Positions 45,345 to 56,679 are shown, counted from the stretch's first letter. The stretch is DNA of 60,000 nucleotides from Diphasiastrum complanatum (GCA_029204225.1 CM055094.1:63948714-64008713), one strand, 5' to 3'. Program-made: numbers and translations. Notes: generated by a model not told the origin, from the letters alone.

Positions 45345-45508
45345 GTAATTCTTTCCTCTTTTTTTATTTATTTTTATTTTTATTTTTTAGTTGGAGGTCG
45401 AGCCCCTTTCGGGTAACAGGTGAGGTTTATGCCATGTCAAGGATTCCCCCCATCCGATCCCCCAAAGAAATTGGTGATTCGTGACCGATATCTTTTGGGG
45501 ACGTTACG

Positions 45509-45886
45509 TCAAGGTGGTGAAAAATATAGATAGATTGTTTGATGGGGAGGAATGGTTGTGGCAATATCGTCTAGGACCCACTCATCTATGATATCTATGT
45601 TCATGAACGGACTGTCGAGGTCATAATGTGAACGACATGAGGTATCGTATTCACAATTAACAAGTATACGACAAATAATTTGGTGTGCCCACAAAAAGGC
45701 TAAGAATGCTGGGTCTTCACTCCCATTCCATTCCCACATTAATCGTGAATCTATCCACAATTCTGATTCTTGGGGTTCCCATTCAAAACTTCTCACATAA
45801 GGATTAATTGCCTGCATTAGAGGCTCAGTCAATTCAAGTCCTCTTTCTCGAATCACTCTGATGGACCCTGATTGTTCTTGTGCCAT
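45509..45886 (-). CDS. E4 125-codon frame between integrase and second RNase H
   Basis: Intact from MAQEQSGSIRVIRERG to the stop at 45509. It is acidic and tryptophan-rich (FEWEPQESELWIDSRLMWEW, IDIIDEWVLDD). It begins about 100 bases after the integrase stop (45985) and ends 165 bases before the RNase H frame. No known domain is recognised; it could be an N-terminal extension of the following RNase H protein or a separate small gene. Confidence 0.5.
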   Translation of the reverse strand: MAQEQSGSIRVIRERGLELTEPLMQAINPYVRSFEWEPQESELWIDSRLMWEWNGSEDPAFLAFLWAHQIICRILVNCEYDTSCRSHYDLDSPFMNIDIIDEWVLDDIATTIPPHQTIYLYFSPP

Positions 45887-45984
45887 AGTCGCATAGTCTC
45901 AGATCCTCCTCCTTTATTTTATTATAACTGGGTACCTGAAACAAAACAAACTTCTATTATACACTATACACGAGTGTTGAATTT

Positions 45985-46960
45985 TTATACATAGTAGGTT
46001 TTTAACTTGTTCAGGTTCACACGATGCCTGATCACTTTCCCATTTAACTCTGTGAGCATAACGGTGTTATTGTCGTACAATTTTTGGATAATTTATGGTC
46101 CCCCCATCTCATCCCGAACTTTTGAGGCATCAACTCATTTCTCGCATCATAATACAGTTCTAGTTGTCCCTTAGTGAACTTGTACTCCGGCATTTTCCTA
46201 TTGTGTATGGTTTTTATCCATTTTTTGTATGTTTCTTGGTGGGTCAAGGACATCAATCATTGTTCATCCAACTCTTGTAGTGTATCAATGCGTTGTTGTA
46301 GTGCCTCTTTCTCCCCTAGGTCGTGTACCATGGCAAATCTGATAGTGGAGAGTTCAATCTCTATAGGTAGGATGCATTCTTCTCCATAAACCAGAAAAAA
46401 GAGAGTATGGTTAGTGCTAACTTTATAGGTGATGTTGTAAGCCCATAAGACAACATATAACTTACGGTCCCAATCCCTTTTGTTGTCAGCTACAGTTTTT
46501 TTCAAAATAGATAGTAGCTGTTTGTTCGTACTCTCGGCTTGCTACTTAATCCAGTGTCTGGTCATCAATTGTTCTGTCAAGGCTTTAATTGTTTTGTTAA
46601 GGAAGTGTGTTCCTCTATCAGACACTAACTCTTTGGGTGCTCCAAATCTACCTATCACTTTTTCCAATTAGAACCATGCCATCTCTTTGGCATTATCTTT
46701 TGCTACCGCTATGGCTTCTGCCCACTTAGTAAAGTAGTAAGTGGCTACAACTATGTAGTGCTTCCTACTTGATGATGCAGGGTGGATGGGTCCCATGAAG
46801 TCTATTCCCCATTTCTCAAATGGTAGTATCACTTGTATTGGCACTAAAGAACGTGTTTGATTGGCATGTGGATCAATCCTTTGGCAAATATCGCAATTAC
46901 GCGCAATCAAATGAGCATCACAAAATATAGTAGGCCACCAGTATCCTATCCTAAGTACCT
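45985..46960 (-). pseudogene. E4 gypsy integrase
   Basis: Zinc finger part GYWWPTIFCDAH and CDICQR. The core has WGIDFMGPIHP (first Asp), VATYYFTKWAEA, SDRGTHFLNKTI (second Asp) and QAESTNKQLL (catalytic Glu). A TAG interrupts after MTRHWIK near 46,540, exactly where the usual PYYPQANG stretch is missing, so an internal deletion and a stop coincide. Afterwards come WAYNITYKVSTNHT, LVYGEECILP and a GPY-like C-terminus ending VNLNKLKTYYV. The integrase of gypsy elements joins cDNA ends to the genome; this copy is dead. Confidence 0.88.
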
Positions 46961-47038
46961 TCTGTGCTGTTAATTATCCTGCGAAATGGCCTCCATTCTT
47001 CTAAAACAAAACCAACCTCTCTGGGTGTGATACATCGT

Positions 47039-47611
47039 CTATATAGTCCCTCTATACCTCGTCTGTATAGGACGTAGTTTCCTCTTTTCTTGATGGGACA
47101 TGGATTCTGGTACTGTAAGTGTCGAAAGATAGGTGGCTATGTTGGCGTACCACTCAAGAATCATAGCTATGTCCATTGTCATGAGGCCTCTTACTTGGTT
47201 AGTCTCCCAATCACTATCCTCAGTTTTTACGTTTTTTAGCTCGCAAATGAAATCGTTCAATCCCTATAAACGTGGTGGTTTGCTTTCAATTTTGTAGTCA
47301 AATTCTTGGAGGGTAAGAATCCATTTTGTCAAATGATCTGGTGGTTCCAACTTATTCATCATCATGGTCACAACCTCGCTTTTAGTGTAGAATGTTACTT
47401 TCCTATGTAGTATATAGTGTCTAAATTTCCTAGTGGCATAGGCCACTCCTAAGCATATTCTTTCAGCTTTGGAATAGTTTAGTTCGGCTACTTTCAATTT
47501 CCTTCCTGTGAACATTATGGAGTGATAAACTTTGTCCCACACTTGGGATAAACAACAGTTAATACAAGTAATAGTGGTGCTAGTGAACACGTGAAATGGT
47601 CTGTCGTACAT
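47039..47611 (-). pseudogene. E4 first RNase H, catalytically degenerate, with linker
   Basis: Recognisable by overall pattern (FTGRKLKVAELNYSKAERIC, YATRKFRHYILHRKVTFYT, LTKWILTLQEFDYKIES), but the two Asp positions are gone: the first-strand site reads HVFTSTTITCINCC, and YTD is YTKSEV. The Glu in SKAERICL remains. Loss of these residues while the fold pattern persists is known for Tat elements that have a second RNase H, and parallels the retroviral connection domain. The linker (47260-47039, DWETNQVRGLMTMD) follows a single stop. Confidence 0.75.
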
Positions 47612-47772
47612 GGGTGGTTTCAGGACTGGTGCCTCAGCTAGTGCTTTTTTTAAGTCGTTAAATGCTTGTTCACATTCACTGGTTCAATCCCACTTTGTAT
47701 CGTCATGAGATAGATACGTGATGCATATGCCATCACGTATCGCTTGTAGTATCTAGAGGAACCTAGGAAAGA

Positions 47773-48711
47773 CTACAATTGTTCCACCTTGATAGGTGTC
47801 ATTATAGCTAACAACATTGCGATTTTTTCAGGGTCAGTGGCCATCCCATATTGATTGATTACGTGGCTTAGTAAAACTCCGCAAGGGATTCCAAATAAAT
47901 ATTTGTTGGCATTCAAGGCCACACACATTGTTGCGCATTTCTCAAAGCAATTTCCTAGCACAAGTAGGTGTTCTGAAAGAGACGAAGCCCCACAAAGATC
48001 ATCAACAAAATTTTTCAATTTGGCATCTAAAATGTCCTCAAAGTGTTGATTCATAAAACGTTGATATGTAGCGGGGGCATTGGTTAGTCCAAATGGCATG
48101 ACATGATAAGCGAAGGTTTCAAATGTGGTTGTAAAGGTAGTTTTCAACTTATCTTTCTTGTCAATGGCTATTTGATTATACCCTACAAAACAGTCCATGA
48201 ACGAGTATATCTCTTTTCCTGCCAACTCTTCTAGTACTTGATCAATAAATGATAGGGGGTAATAATCCTTCTTGGTGTGTTGATTCAGCTTCTTGTAGTC
48301 TACGCATATGTGAATTTGGGTGGAATTATTCTTAGGATGTGGCACTATTGGTGAGCACCATTCAGTTTTTTTCACTAGGAAGATTAATCTAGCCTTCCTT
48401 AGTTTGTCCAACTCTGTAAATACCCCAGCTCTTAAGTGTAGTGGCAACCTCCGCTGCCTCTGTCGTATAGGTTTACTTTCCTCGAGTGGTATGTTATGAG
48501 TAACTTGGGATGGGGGTATTCCTTTCAAATCATCATAATCCCAAGCAAATATGTTATGATACTCTTCACACAGCCCTTTATACGCTTGTTTTTCTAGGCT
48601 GGTCAAGTGCGCCCCTACTTTTATGTTCTTTGGAATGTTAGGTGTTCCTATGTTTATCAAACAGACATCTACATCCACACTTTTGGAGGTTTTTCTTTGG
48701 GTGCATTCCAT
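47773..48711 (-). CDS. E4 gypsy reverse transcriptase
   Basis: 312 open codons. RT motifs: ELDKLRKARLIF, CSPIVPHPKNN, IHICVDYKKLNQHTKKDYYP, FIDQVLEELAGKEIYSFMD, GYNQIAIDKKDKLKTTF, FAYHVMPFGLTNAPATYQRF and the active site KNFVDDLCGAS (FVDD). The phrase DYYPLSFIDQ.LE.LAG and the MPFGLTNAPATYQ block are Athila/Tat-like. An N-terminal part (EYHNIFAWDYDDLKGI, QVTHNIPLEESKPIRQRQRR) is the usual lead-in. The frame stops before RNase H. Confidence 0.93.
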   Translation of the reverse strand: MECTQRKTSKSVDVDVCLINIGTPNIPKNIKVGAHLTSLEKQAYKGLCEEYHNIFAWDYDDLKGIPPSQVTHNIPLEESKPIRQRQRRLPLHLRAGVFTELDKLRKARLIFLVKKTEWCSPIVPHPKNNSTQIHICVDYKKLNQHTKKDYYPLSFIDQVLEELAGKEIYSFMDCFVGYNQIAIDKKDKLKTTFTTTFETFAYHVMPFGLTNAPATYQRFMNQHFEDILDAKLKNFVDDLCGASSLSEHLLVLGNCFEKCATMCVALNANKYLFGIPCGVLLSHVINQYGMATDPEKIAMLLAIMTPIKVEQL

Positions 48712-48838
48712 TCCAGTTCTAATATTTTTTCAGTATCACTCTCGGTAGGGTCTTCTTCGCTATGTGTCAGTTCCTCCCATTCGGTGGAAGGCAGTGGAGC
48801 TCGTTAAGATTGGGGCACCTCTGGGTAACCATTTACCA

Positions 48839-49372
48839 CTACTCCTCCTTACCTCTCCCAAAAATGAGTACCCCTGCTGGGATATCCACCATACAGTCAC
48901 TAAATCTTAGCCATGGTCGTCCTAACATGGAGTACCCCCTATTTTCAGCATACATTTGCATCACATAGAATTCCACTGAAATTGTCTTCCCGGCCACGAT
49001 TATGGGGATGCTACGTAACTCACCTTCTGGTTTGATGATAGAGTTGTTGGCTAACTTCAAGGCAATAAGGGTGGCTGGTTCTACATCGAATCCTAGGCGG
49101 TCAGCTAGTTCTAGGCTTAAAATGTTAACAGCAGATCCCACATCCACTATGGCCCCTGATACCACTAGTCCATCTATCATAACATCTACTTTTGGGTAGT
49201 GTTTATCTACTGCTCCAATCTCCATCATTTCTTCAAAAGTATGTTCGAGGTTTCTGGATGTTGAAATTCTCATCATTTGTTTCACTTTCTTCTTCACAGT
49301 AGGAGCTAACCGCACTAGTTGCCATAATCCTATCTCCACTTTCATATTTTCCAACCCCTTTCTATAGTTCAT
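48839..49372 (-). CDS. E4 retropepsin-like protease region
   Basis: 177 codons. The aspartic protease motif is SGAIVDVGSAVNILS (D-V-G-S in place of D-[ST]-G-[SA]), with MIDGLVVSGAI before, SMLGRPWLRFSDC after, and VEFYVMQMYAENRGYSML as the second strand block. Typical of plant gypsy proteases that cut Gag-Pol. The D-V-G form may be a mutation or a lineage variant. It is joined upstream to a charged Pro/Glu-rich linker (49394-49666) by a short out-of-frame gap. Confidence 0.85.
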   Translation of the reverse strand: MNYRKGLENMKVEIGLWQLVRLAPTVKKKVKQMMRISTSRNLEHTFEEMMEIGAVDKHYPKVDVMIDGLVVSGAIVDVGSAVNILSLELADRLGFDVEPATLIALKLANNSIIKPEGELRSIPIIVAGKTISVEFYVMQMYAENRGYSMLGRPWLRFSDCMVDIPAGVLIFGRGKEE

Positions 49373-49859
49373 CAGTCCAAAGTTCCTTATGTTTCATTCT
49401 CCCATAGTCTTGGGCTTTGGTTTTAGTTTGGGATTTCGTGGTGCAAGTAATGGTCTCATTGGTTGTCGATTATATGAATGGGGTATCTTCTTCCCTTCTA
49501 ATTCTGAGACTTCTCCTTTCTCTTTTTCTATTCGTGTATCTTCTTTCTCTTTTTCTAATGACAGCGAAGTGACTGGTTGTGGTGTAACCATTTCCTTAGG
49601 CTCTTCGGGTTTTTCTGGCTGTTTCTCCTTTGGTTGAGTTTTCAGCCCACTTTGGGTGACTACCAATACCTCTTCCCTAGGTTTCTATGGTTTCTAGGGT
49701 TGCTATTTTGATAAGATTGACTGGTGATCGTTCCTCATGTACCATGAACTTTCCTTTGTCCACCGTAGTAAATTTATGATCTTTTTGTAAAAAATGTGCT
49801 TGTCTTGATGGACCCTCATTACTAGGCTTGAGAATTCTATGGTTAATTGGTCCTGGTTT

Positions 49860-50892
49860 TCAATTCCCATTGTTTAAGGCTTCTCTTCTATTCCAACATT
49901 TTCCTCCAAATGGCCTACTATTTGACAGTATCGACATATCGTGTTGGGGCAGTTTAATTGGTTCATATGATTGCCTTGGCAGTACCGACACACCAAGCTT
50001 GGTGGAGCATCTAAGGGGTGTCTTTGTCCTATCATGTTTTGTTGTCACTTCAGGAAGTTTACATCTACAGCCAAAGTAGAGATGTATTCATACATCACAT
50101 CCATATATCCTTTTAGCATAGCTTTCACATTGTCAATTTCTGTATTAGATTCCATGCTTTCATATCCTTGTTCTACGTGCGTGTTCTTGGTGATTGGTGC
50201 AACTTGCCTTTGGTTTAATGCGTCACTTTGGTAGTTCATCGGGATGGTTCTATTTTGCGGTGCGTGTTGTGCTATTGGTGGTGCGGTGATATGTGTGGTC
50301 CGTAGTGACCATGTCCCATATTCGGGAGTGTTTCCCATATATCACTTCCAAGGTTTAGGCTGTTTACTGCATGAGATAATTTTGATGCTTGAGCCATCGT
50401 TATCTGTGTTTCTTCGGCTATTACTGATTTTTCTATAGCTCCTTTTAGAGTCTGGGGGTTAGTATGTCTCACTATCAGCTGTAGGTCACTTTTCAATCCT
50501 CGTAGAAAAAATGTCAATAGGAGTTTTGGGGGAAGAGCTACCTTGACTCCTACATGGCGAGAATAACATGCCATCAGTTGTTCGATGAGGGACAAACTTT
50601 GCTAAGAACATTCTATGAAAAGTATCAATTATCTGCAATGGATTCTTTGGAAAGGCTATAATACCACTTCCTAGCTGTTCCAATCAAGGTGATCGCGAAA
50701 TACATCATTAGGTGACACGGGGTCAAGATTCTACTTATATGACAAGCTGTCTAAAAGGCATTTATATGATCTTCAGCCCCTTCATATGGTGCCCCGTGGT
50801 ATTTAGGGATCGTACATCTAAAGTGTGAGTTCACCATTAGTCGTTTGTAGCTAACACAGGTTTTTCTAAATTTCTCCAGACAGACGCACCAA
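49860..50892 (-). pseudogene. E4 gypsy Gag with zinc knuckles, multiply broken
   Basis: Minus-strand pieces in order: CTIPKYHGAPYEGAEDHINAF, ARKWYYSL and EQLGSGIIAFPKNP, FHRMFLAKFVPH, MSLIEQLMACYSRHVGVKVA, FFLRGLKSDLQLIVRHTNP, then zinc-knuckle-like CRYCQGNHMNQLNC and CRYCQIVGHLEEN near 50,000-49,900 (the second lacks its last Cys). Frames change at least four times. Gag starts very soon after the PBS (Met at 50836), so the long leader usual in this group is missing or was deleted. Confidence 0.75.
50876..50892 (-). promoter_or_regulatory. E4 primer binding site
   Basis: The minus strand reads TTGGTGCGTCTGTCTGG directly after the LTR terminus CCAACA. The position is right; the tRNA match is not one I can name with certainty. 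Confidence 0.6.
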
Positions 50893-53455
50893 TGTTGGCA
50901 AATTTTGATTAGGGACTGGTCCAACCAAAATGCCTTAGTGAAGAAAGGACCCACACTATCCTTACACAGATAATTAGAATCAGACCATTTCCAATCCTAG
51001 GGGCTCCACTGATTACCCCGTACTCCCGAATCAATGAGAGTTTTCCAGGCTCTCAGAGATATGACCAGCGGGAGATCGTCTTTAGTGCTCAAACATATCC
51101 AAGGGCGACTAGTGTACTATTGATGCATAGTGAATAGACGGCTTGTGCTACCAAATGATGATATTCTTGTATGTAAACAGTGGATAGGATGAGAAATCCG
51201 TGAGTGTTTATCTCTATGGCAATGTCTCCAATACGTACCTCTCGAGTTGTGGTGTCAAATGCTATGAGGTCAATATTGACGGGCCCTAAAACGTGTAAAA
51301 CCAGACAAAATCTACGTGGACCAAAATGTACTCCGTTCGTAACGTAGTTCTCCGAGTGTACCTATGGCTATTAAGACTGTTTGTTAGCTTCAAGTGTAGA
51401 GGTTAGCTCTTCTGATGTTGGGGTTGGTTCTTCTGAAGTTTGGGTAACGTGTCTAAGAATGGCAGTTAAATCGTCATCAGTAGGAGCTGGTGGGGGAGGC
51501 CGACGAGGTATCACTAACTCAGTATACCATATGGTTGTTAGGCTACTAGCTCATAGACGCTTAAAGTACTTTCATCTGCTCTATGTCTGACTCGAAACAA
51601 CCGATCACCTAGAATGAGAAAACGTTGAACATAAGGGCTATAAAAGTAGAAAAAAGTTGCCCCTTGTCGTACTACCTGACAGAAGTCTCCTGGTAGGGGA
51701 AGGTCACTTTGTGCCGTACTTGTCATGGGAAGTCTACTATTGAGGTTACCGCTTTCTCAATGGGTTGCAATTGTAAGGTCCGTGTGGTCACTAATATCCA
51801 TTTCTGATTTATTTTAATGTATAGTGTGGCCCTTACCCAAAATCCCTTGTTATCAACTTCAAGTGCTAAGTCTCCAGTTGGAAGGCCACATATCGTAGTA
51901 TCGAGTCCTATGATGGTCATGTAGAGTCCGATGTGGTGAAGTATAGGACAATATCGCCATGGTCGGCGCTCTGCCATGCCCTTGATGTTTAGGTCCTTTA
52001 TCTCGTTATGCTGTGGTACTGTTCTGGTGGCGAAGACTCTCTCTCAGCTTGGGTGGCTGTTTTGAAGTTCTCAACAACTCTAGAATGTTTTAATCCAGTC
52101 TCATATTTATCATAGATTTTATTGAACTTTTAGAACATTCCACTCTCTCCAATTCATTCCTATGTACACCCAATAATTCCCTTGATGATATCACCTGACC
52201 CCTTATGTTGAATACTCACATACTGCTATATACTCGTAGAGTAGGTGTAGTTTAAATCATAACTCATCACTCTCGGTCCTTAATTTCCCGTGATGGTTTT
52301 AGGAAGTGTGTATTCCTTTCATCATGAGTTTACGTATCGCGACTACAAAGGTCAATATCCCTTTCACAATTTGTGTTCACAAGGTATCATCTCGAGACAA
52401 CTAATGGTGGCTTTTGTTGTCATGACACTCATTGATGGTTATCCAAACTCATTTCTCCTCTGGGATTTAGTCACAACACTTCAAGCATGATTCTCCTAAG
52501 GTACATTTTTAGAAATGTTGATGTGTGAGGCTCTTAGGATGGTATTACATGCTCCCCGATGGTTGGCATACAAACATTTCCATATTATTATGGCATGATT
52601 TTTTTGTATGCTTGAGGAAAATACTTTTCTCACCGTGTGTGTCCCTAACACTATTAGCCCATTTCAAGTAAACCCATAAAAACATCCCTCCCATCAACGT
52701 TCATTACTACAAGTATAGGTGGCGATGATCATTCCACCATTTTATCCCTTTTTCTCAAAGTCTTCTAGTTTTAAGAGTTCAGACTAAGGAAGTTTGGTAT
52801 TCTTGGTTGGAACAGTGGTGTATCTTGTTTTTTGAAGATTTTTATTTTTTTTTATTTTTTCGCTTTTTCCAGATGGTTTTACGTGGGCTAATGTGCTCGT
52901 GCTAATGCGTGGACCCGGGTTTTAGGGCCCCCTAAGTACTATAGTGCCCGTATATTCCGATGGCACACTAGGGGTTGTGTTCTAAATGAGAAAAAACAAA
53001 CGATTTAGCATTAATTCCTAAGCCCAAGATACTATTCCACCTCTGTGGATATCAATTAGCCCTCCCTCTATATTTCAAGAGGTAGGGTGGTCAGCATCAC
53101 CAAAAACATCTCATAAGAAAACGCTTTCATTAAGGCAGCCAAACTTGACAATCAACTTCTAACCCAAAATAATTGCATAACCATTCTTGTTCAAGGCATT
53201 ACCACATCACTAATAATCGGAAAGGTTTACATAGATTCAACATGCCCATCTTTCTGAAGCTATTTCAGACAACAAGAGATGACTCATGCTGATCACTCAT
53301 ATTGACTCAACACTAGCAGATTCGTATTCGCATGACTTTTTAACAGCTGCATATTCAAACTCCAAGTATTATGAGGAAAGTATTCATACTTAACCATTCT
53401 CAAATCATGATTACAATGTATTGAAACAAAATGACCCAAGATGTGAGAAAAGGCA
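50893..53455 (-). repeat. E4 5' LTR
   Basis: 2,563 bp from TGTTGGCAAA to GAAAAGGCA. Compared with the 3' copy it has about 80 extra bases near 51,040-51,130 and a deletion of about 30 bp near 51,543. It carries the 84-codon frame (51723-51977) intact and a shortened second frame (51538-51726). Confidence 0.9.
51538..51977 (-). CDS. LTR-embedded frame pair, 5' LTR copy
   Basis: Frame 1 (51977-51723, starts MAERRPWRYCPIL) and frame 2 (51726-51538, MTSTAQSDLPLPGDFC) overlap by four bases exactly as in the 3' LTR. Frame 2 stops early (YELVA) because of the 30-bp deletion. Since the two LTRs were identical at insertion, this conservation does not by itself show selection. Confidence 0.4.
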
Positions 53456-53460
53456 TACTT

Positions 53461-54403
53461 ATTGCCTCCAACATCATTTGCAGCCGCACTACCTCATTCG
53501 CCACTTTCAAGTCTGTGACATACTCAGCTTCACAAGAGGATTGAGCTACCAAGGTTTGCTTTTTGCATATCCAGCCGATTGCAGCTCCGCACGCTATCGT
53601 ACATCCTCCAGTAATGGACTTGCTGTCATCTTTGCAGCTCGTCCAGCTCACAATACTGTACTGATGCAGCTCAAATCCTTTCTCTTCGTTTCTAGCTCTG
53701 TAGGTTAATCCAAGATTATGGGTACCCTTCAGTGCTAGACCAGGATTGGAATAGAATTGGCTCAATTTTTAGACAGAGAAGGCCAGATCGGGTTTGATAC
53801 AAATTGTTAAGTACATCAGACTACCGATTAAGTTCTGGTAGGGTATACCTGCCATCTTCTGTTCTTTCTCTTCTGTTTTTGGGCAATCCTGTTTCATGAG
53901 CTTGGCTCCAGTATCATTGGTGTGGCTTTCTCTTCACAGTCCATCATGTGGTACTGCTTTAGCACTTTTCTGGCGTATTCTGACTGACTCAAGTGCATTT
54001 CGCCGTTTGTTCGATCTCTTCTGATCTCCAGCCCTAGGCATTTTGTTGCTTCTCCAAGATCTGTGATTTCGTAGTTTTCAGAAATCCGACTCTTCATGTC
54101 TTTTATCAACATCAAGGAATTTTCTATCATCAGTGAATCATCCACGAAAATCCTTTCCTTCTCTTTTGATGTAGACATTATAGTCTGGTTGAGTAGGATT
54201 GAAGTCTAGAGACTTTAGAAGACCATTAAGCTTTTTGTACCAGGCTCGTGATGCCTGTTTATACTGTAGATGCATCTCTGCAATCGACAGCCATATTGTC
54301 TGTTGTCGAGGTCTTCATAACCCTCAAGTTGCTTCATGAAAATTTCCTCCTCTAGATCTCTGTGGAGAAAGGCTGTTTTCACGTCAATCTGGTGAATTTC
54401 CAA
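53461..54403 (-). pseudogene. E5 copia RT and partial RNase H
   Basis: RT pieces: EIHQIDVKTAFLHRDLEEEI, FVDDSLMIENSLMLIKDM (the YVDD site reads FVDD), EITDLGEATKCLGLEIRRD, GEMHLSQSEYARKVLKQY. After an unreadable gap, RNase H: WTSCKDDSKSITGGC, AIGWICKKQTLVAQSSCEAEYV, ANEVVRLQMML. The RNase H ends at the E4 junction, before the DNQ motif. There are several shifts, including a missing LKQAPRAW region near 54,230. Confidence 0.85.
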
Positions 54404-54438
54404 ATTGTACTATGTGGCATATGCAAGGATTAGCCTGA

Positions 54439-55267
54439 CTATCCTCGATCTCTCTCTTGAATAGGCAGTAGTGTGAAGATCTCATGGCCTCTTTCATCTT
54501 TCAGTTCAGGGAATGTGGACTCATCGAACTTTACATCTTTGTTCGAAACAACCTTCTTCGTGGTTGGATCATAGAGTTTGTACACATGTGTTCCGTTCGA
54601 GTAGCCGACCATGATTGTTTGCTCAGATTTGTCGTCGAGCTTGCTTCTCTTTTCCTTTGGAATGTGCTTGTGTGTTGCACATCCAAACACTCGTGCGTAT
54701 GACAGATCAGGCTTTCTGCCTGTCCACATCTCGGATGGTGTTTTGTTCTCCAACATTGCCGTTGTAGACCTGTTCTGCAGGTGTACAGCTACAGCTATTG
54801 CCTCGACCACACCGTTTGTATTCTAGTGTGTATGCAGGAGTGAATTGGTGTTCAATCCCCTGTTCTTCGCAGAATCTTGAGAATTTTGTGCTTTTGTATT
54901 CACCTCCATTGTCAGATCTAAGAATTTGTATCCTTTTTGAGGTGTGTCGCTCTGCAAATGCCACAAACTTCTTGAAAGAATCAAATACTTCAGATTTCTT
55001 CTTCAAGTAGTAGATCGTGGTCATTCAGCTGTAATTATCTATGAATGTTAGAAAATATCTCGAACTTGAGAGCGTATCTGTTTTCATCGTTCCACACACA
55101 TCAGAGTGGACAAGCTCAAGAACTTCCTTGGCTCTTCTTCCTTCGTGTGTGAATGGATTCCAATGTTGCTTGCCTTTTTGACAAGCTTCGCAGAACTCAG
55201 CCTTGGGCCTTGATATTTTGAGACCTGTGACAATGTCCTTAGTGCTCATGTCGTACAGGCTCCGCAT
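54439..55267 (-). pseudogene. E5 copia integrase
   Basis: Finger and first Asp: RPKAEFCEACQKGKQ, LVHSDVCGTMKT. Second Asp: RIQILRSDNGGEYKS. The catalytic Glu region is damaged: after FTPAYT the frame shifts, and NGVVEAIAVAVHLQNRS shows that the stretch between the Glu and the later AVAVYLLNRS-type motif has been deleted. The C-terminus YARVFGCATHKHIPKEKRSK and IMVGYSNGTHVYKLYDPTTK are well kept. Confidence 0.87.
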
Positions 55268-55291
55268 GTTCAGATGATATATTCTCCTATG

Positions 55292-56614
55292 CTAGAGCTG
55301 ATCTTCGTTTTTTGAAGCATTCAATATGCTATCGGAGTTGCTGATTATTTTGGCCTGGTAGAGATTTCCTTCTCTGCATCCGACCGTCAGCAACTTGTTT
55401 GTCGTCTTCTCGACCATAAGGCAAGTGTTGCCGTCGAACAAAACTCGAATGCCTAGATCTACCATCTTGGAGATAGATAGCAGATCTTTTTTGAGTGAGG
55501 GCACATAGAGTGCTCCTAGCAGCTCTGCTTGGCCTAACAGTGTTCGTAGCTGTAGAGAGCCGATGCCTTTGACATCGTGTCTGCTTCCATCGCCTAGAAT
55601 CACCACATTGTCGTTTTCAAGTTCGCGAAAGTTGATCAAGATCTTCTTGTTGCAGGTTATGTGAGATGTTTCTCCTAAATCGATGACCACATCGTAGTCA
55701 TGTTCGAAGTAGCTTGTCGAAGCTTCGTCGAGTATCGTGAAAGCTTCGTCACCTCTTTCTACATCTTTAGATGATTCTGCAACGTTTGCCTTTTTAGCTC
55801 TATTTTTTCTTTTTGGGTTGAATCTGTAGTCGTATGCAGAATGCCCTTTCTTCTTGTAGTGCACGCAAGGTATTGCTGGATTGAACCAGCATTTGTTGGC
55901 CGTATGGCCTGGTTTGTGACAGTGTTCACAAGAAGAAGATTGTTGATTCGAGGACTTCGTCTTCTCGAATCTTGGCTTGTTTTTGTTCTTCTTCTTTCCT
56001 TTTGTGAAGAGAGTCTTCTCTTGATCATTGCTTCCCTCTCCTTCATCTCTCATCAGTCTCTCATCAGTGACAAGACTGACTGCTTTGTCGAATGTCATAT
56101 CTGGTAGACTCAGTATAATCATTCTCAGCGGTTGATAGGACGCTGGTAGAGATTTCATGAAGTACATCAGCTGCTGTGGTGCTGGGACCTGGTGCTCCTG
56201 TCTTGATGCAGCGAGTTGAGTGAAGATCGTTCTGATCTTCTCAACGTGCTGATCCAACTAGTTGCCATTCCACCGTATTGATTATAGCTGATTATGAAGG
56301 TGCATGATTGAAGTTGCAGTCCTCACTTCATACTTCTGCTTTAATCTTTCCCATGCTGCATGGCTGCTTTCGCAGTCTTCAATCTGCATGAGTAGATCTT
56401 CATTTATGGACCAAATGATGATTGCCATTGTGCGCTCATCCTTTCTGATCCATTCAGCTCTCCTTGGGTCTCCCTCTGGAGGCTGCACCTCTGAGAGCTC
56501 GGTCATCGACCAGATGCCTTCGTCCTTCATGAGTGTTTTGATTTTGAATTTTCAGATTATGTAATTTGCGCCATCGAGACTGATTGCTACTCTGGTCTGG
56601 ACTGTCGTAGCCAT
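55292..56614 (-). pseudogene. E5 Gag, zinc knuckle and protease
   Basis: Start Met at 56614 (MATTVQTRVAISLDGANYII), then a TGA where a Trp codon is expected (WKFKIKTLM). The core has DERTMAIIIWSINEDLLMQI and SHAAWERLKQKYE, followed by the frame from 56257 with LMYFMKSLPASYQPLR and FDKAVSLVTDERLM. The CCHC knuckle CEHCHKPGHTANKC is intact; a second (CVHYKKKGHSAYDY) is worn. The protease reads VIDLGETSHI where DSGATSH is expected. The C-terminus has LYVPSLKKDLLSISKM. Confidence 0.87.
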
Positions 56615-56664
56615 ATTATGTTGTCTGGAAGAATCACTACTGGGATATCAGTAGTGACAATCTG

Positions 56665-56679
56665 TTAGCTTTGATACCA
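56665..56679 (-). promoter_or_regulatory. E5 primer binding site
   Basis: The minus strand reads TGGTATCAAAGCTAA, an initiator-Met type site, flush with the LTR terminus CGCGACA. Confidence 0.88.

Larger units (their letters stand above)
32110..53455 (-). mobile_element. E4: giant Ty3/gypsy element of Tat/Athila type, with E3 nested inside
   Basis: Direct LTRs of about 2.5 kb (32110-34634 and 50893-53455) bracket a minus-strand gypsy coding region: Gag (about 50.8-49.9 kb), protease, RT, a degenerate RNase H, integrase, an extra open frame, a second RNase H and a coiled-coil frame. Without the nested E3 it would be about 15.8 kb, within the range of large Tat/Ogre-like elements. LTR termini on the minus strand are TGCCTTTTC and TTTGCCAACA. 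Gag and pol are broken by many shifts. The LTRs differ visibly, including an 80-bp segment present only in the 5' copy near 51,040-51,130, so it is older than E3. The sequences flanking its two ends do not match each other. Confidence 0.88.
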
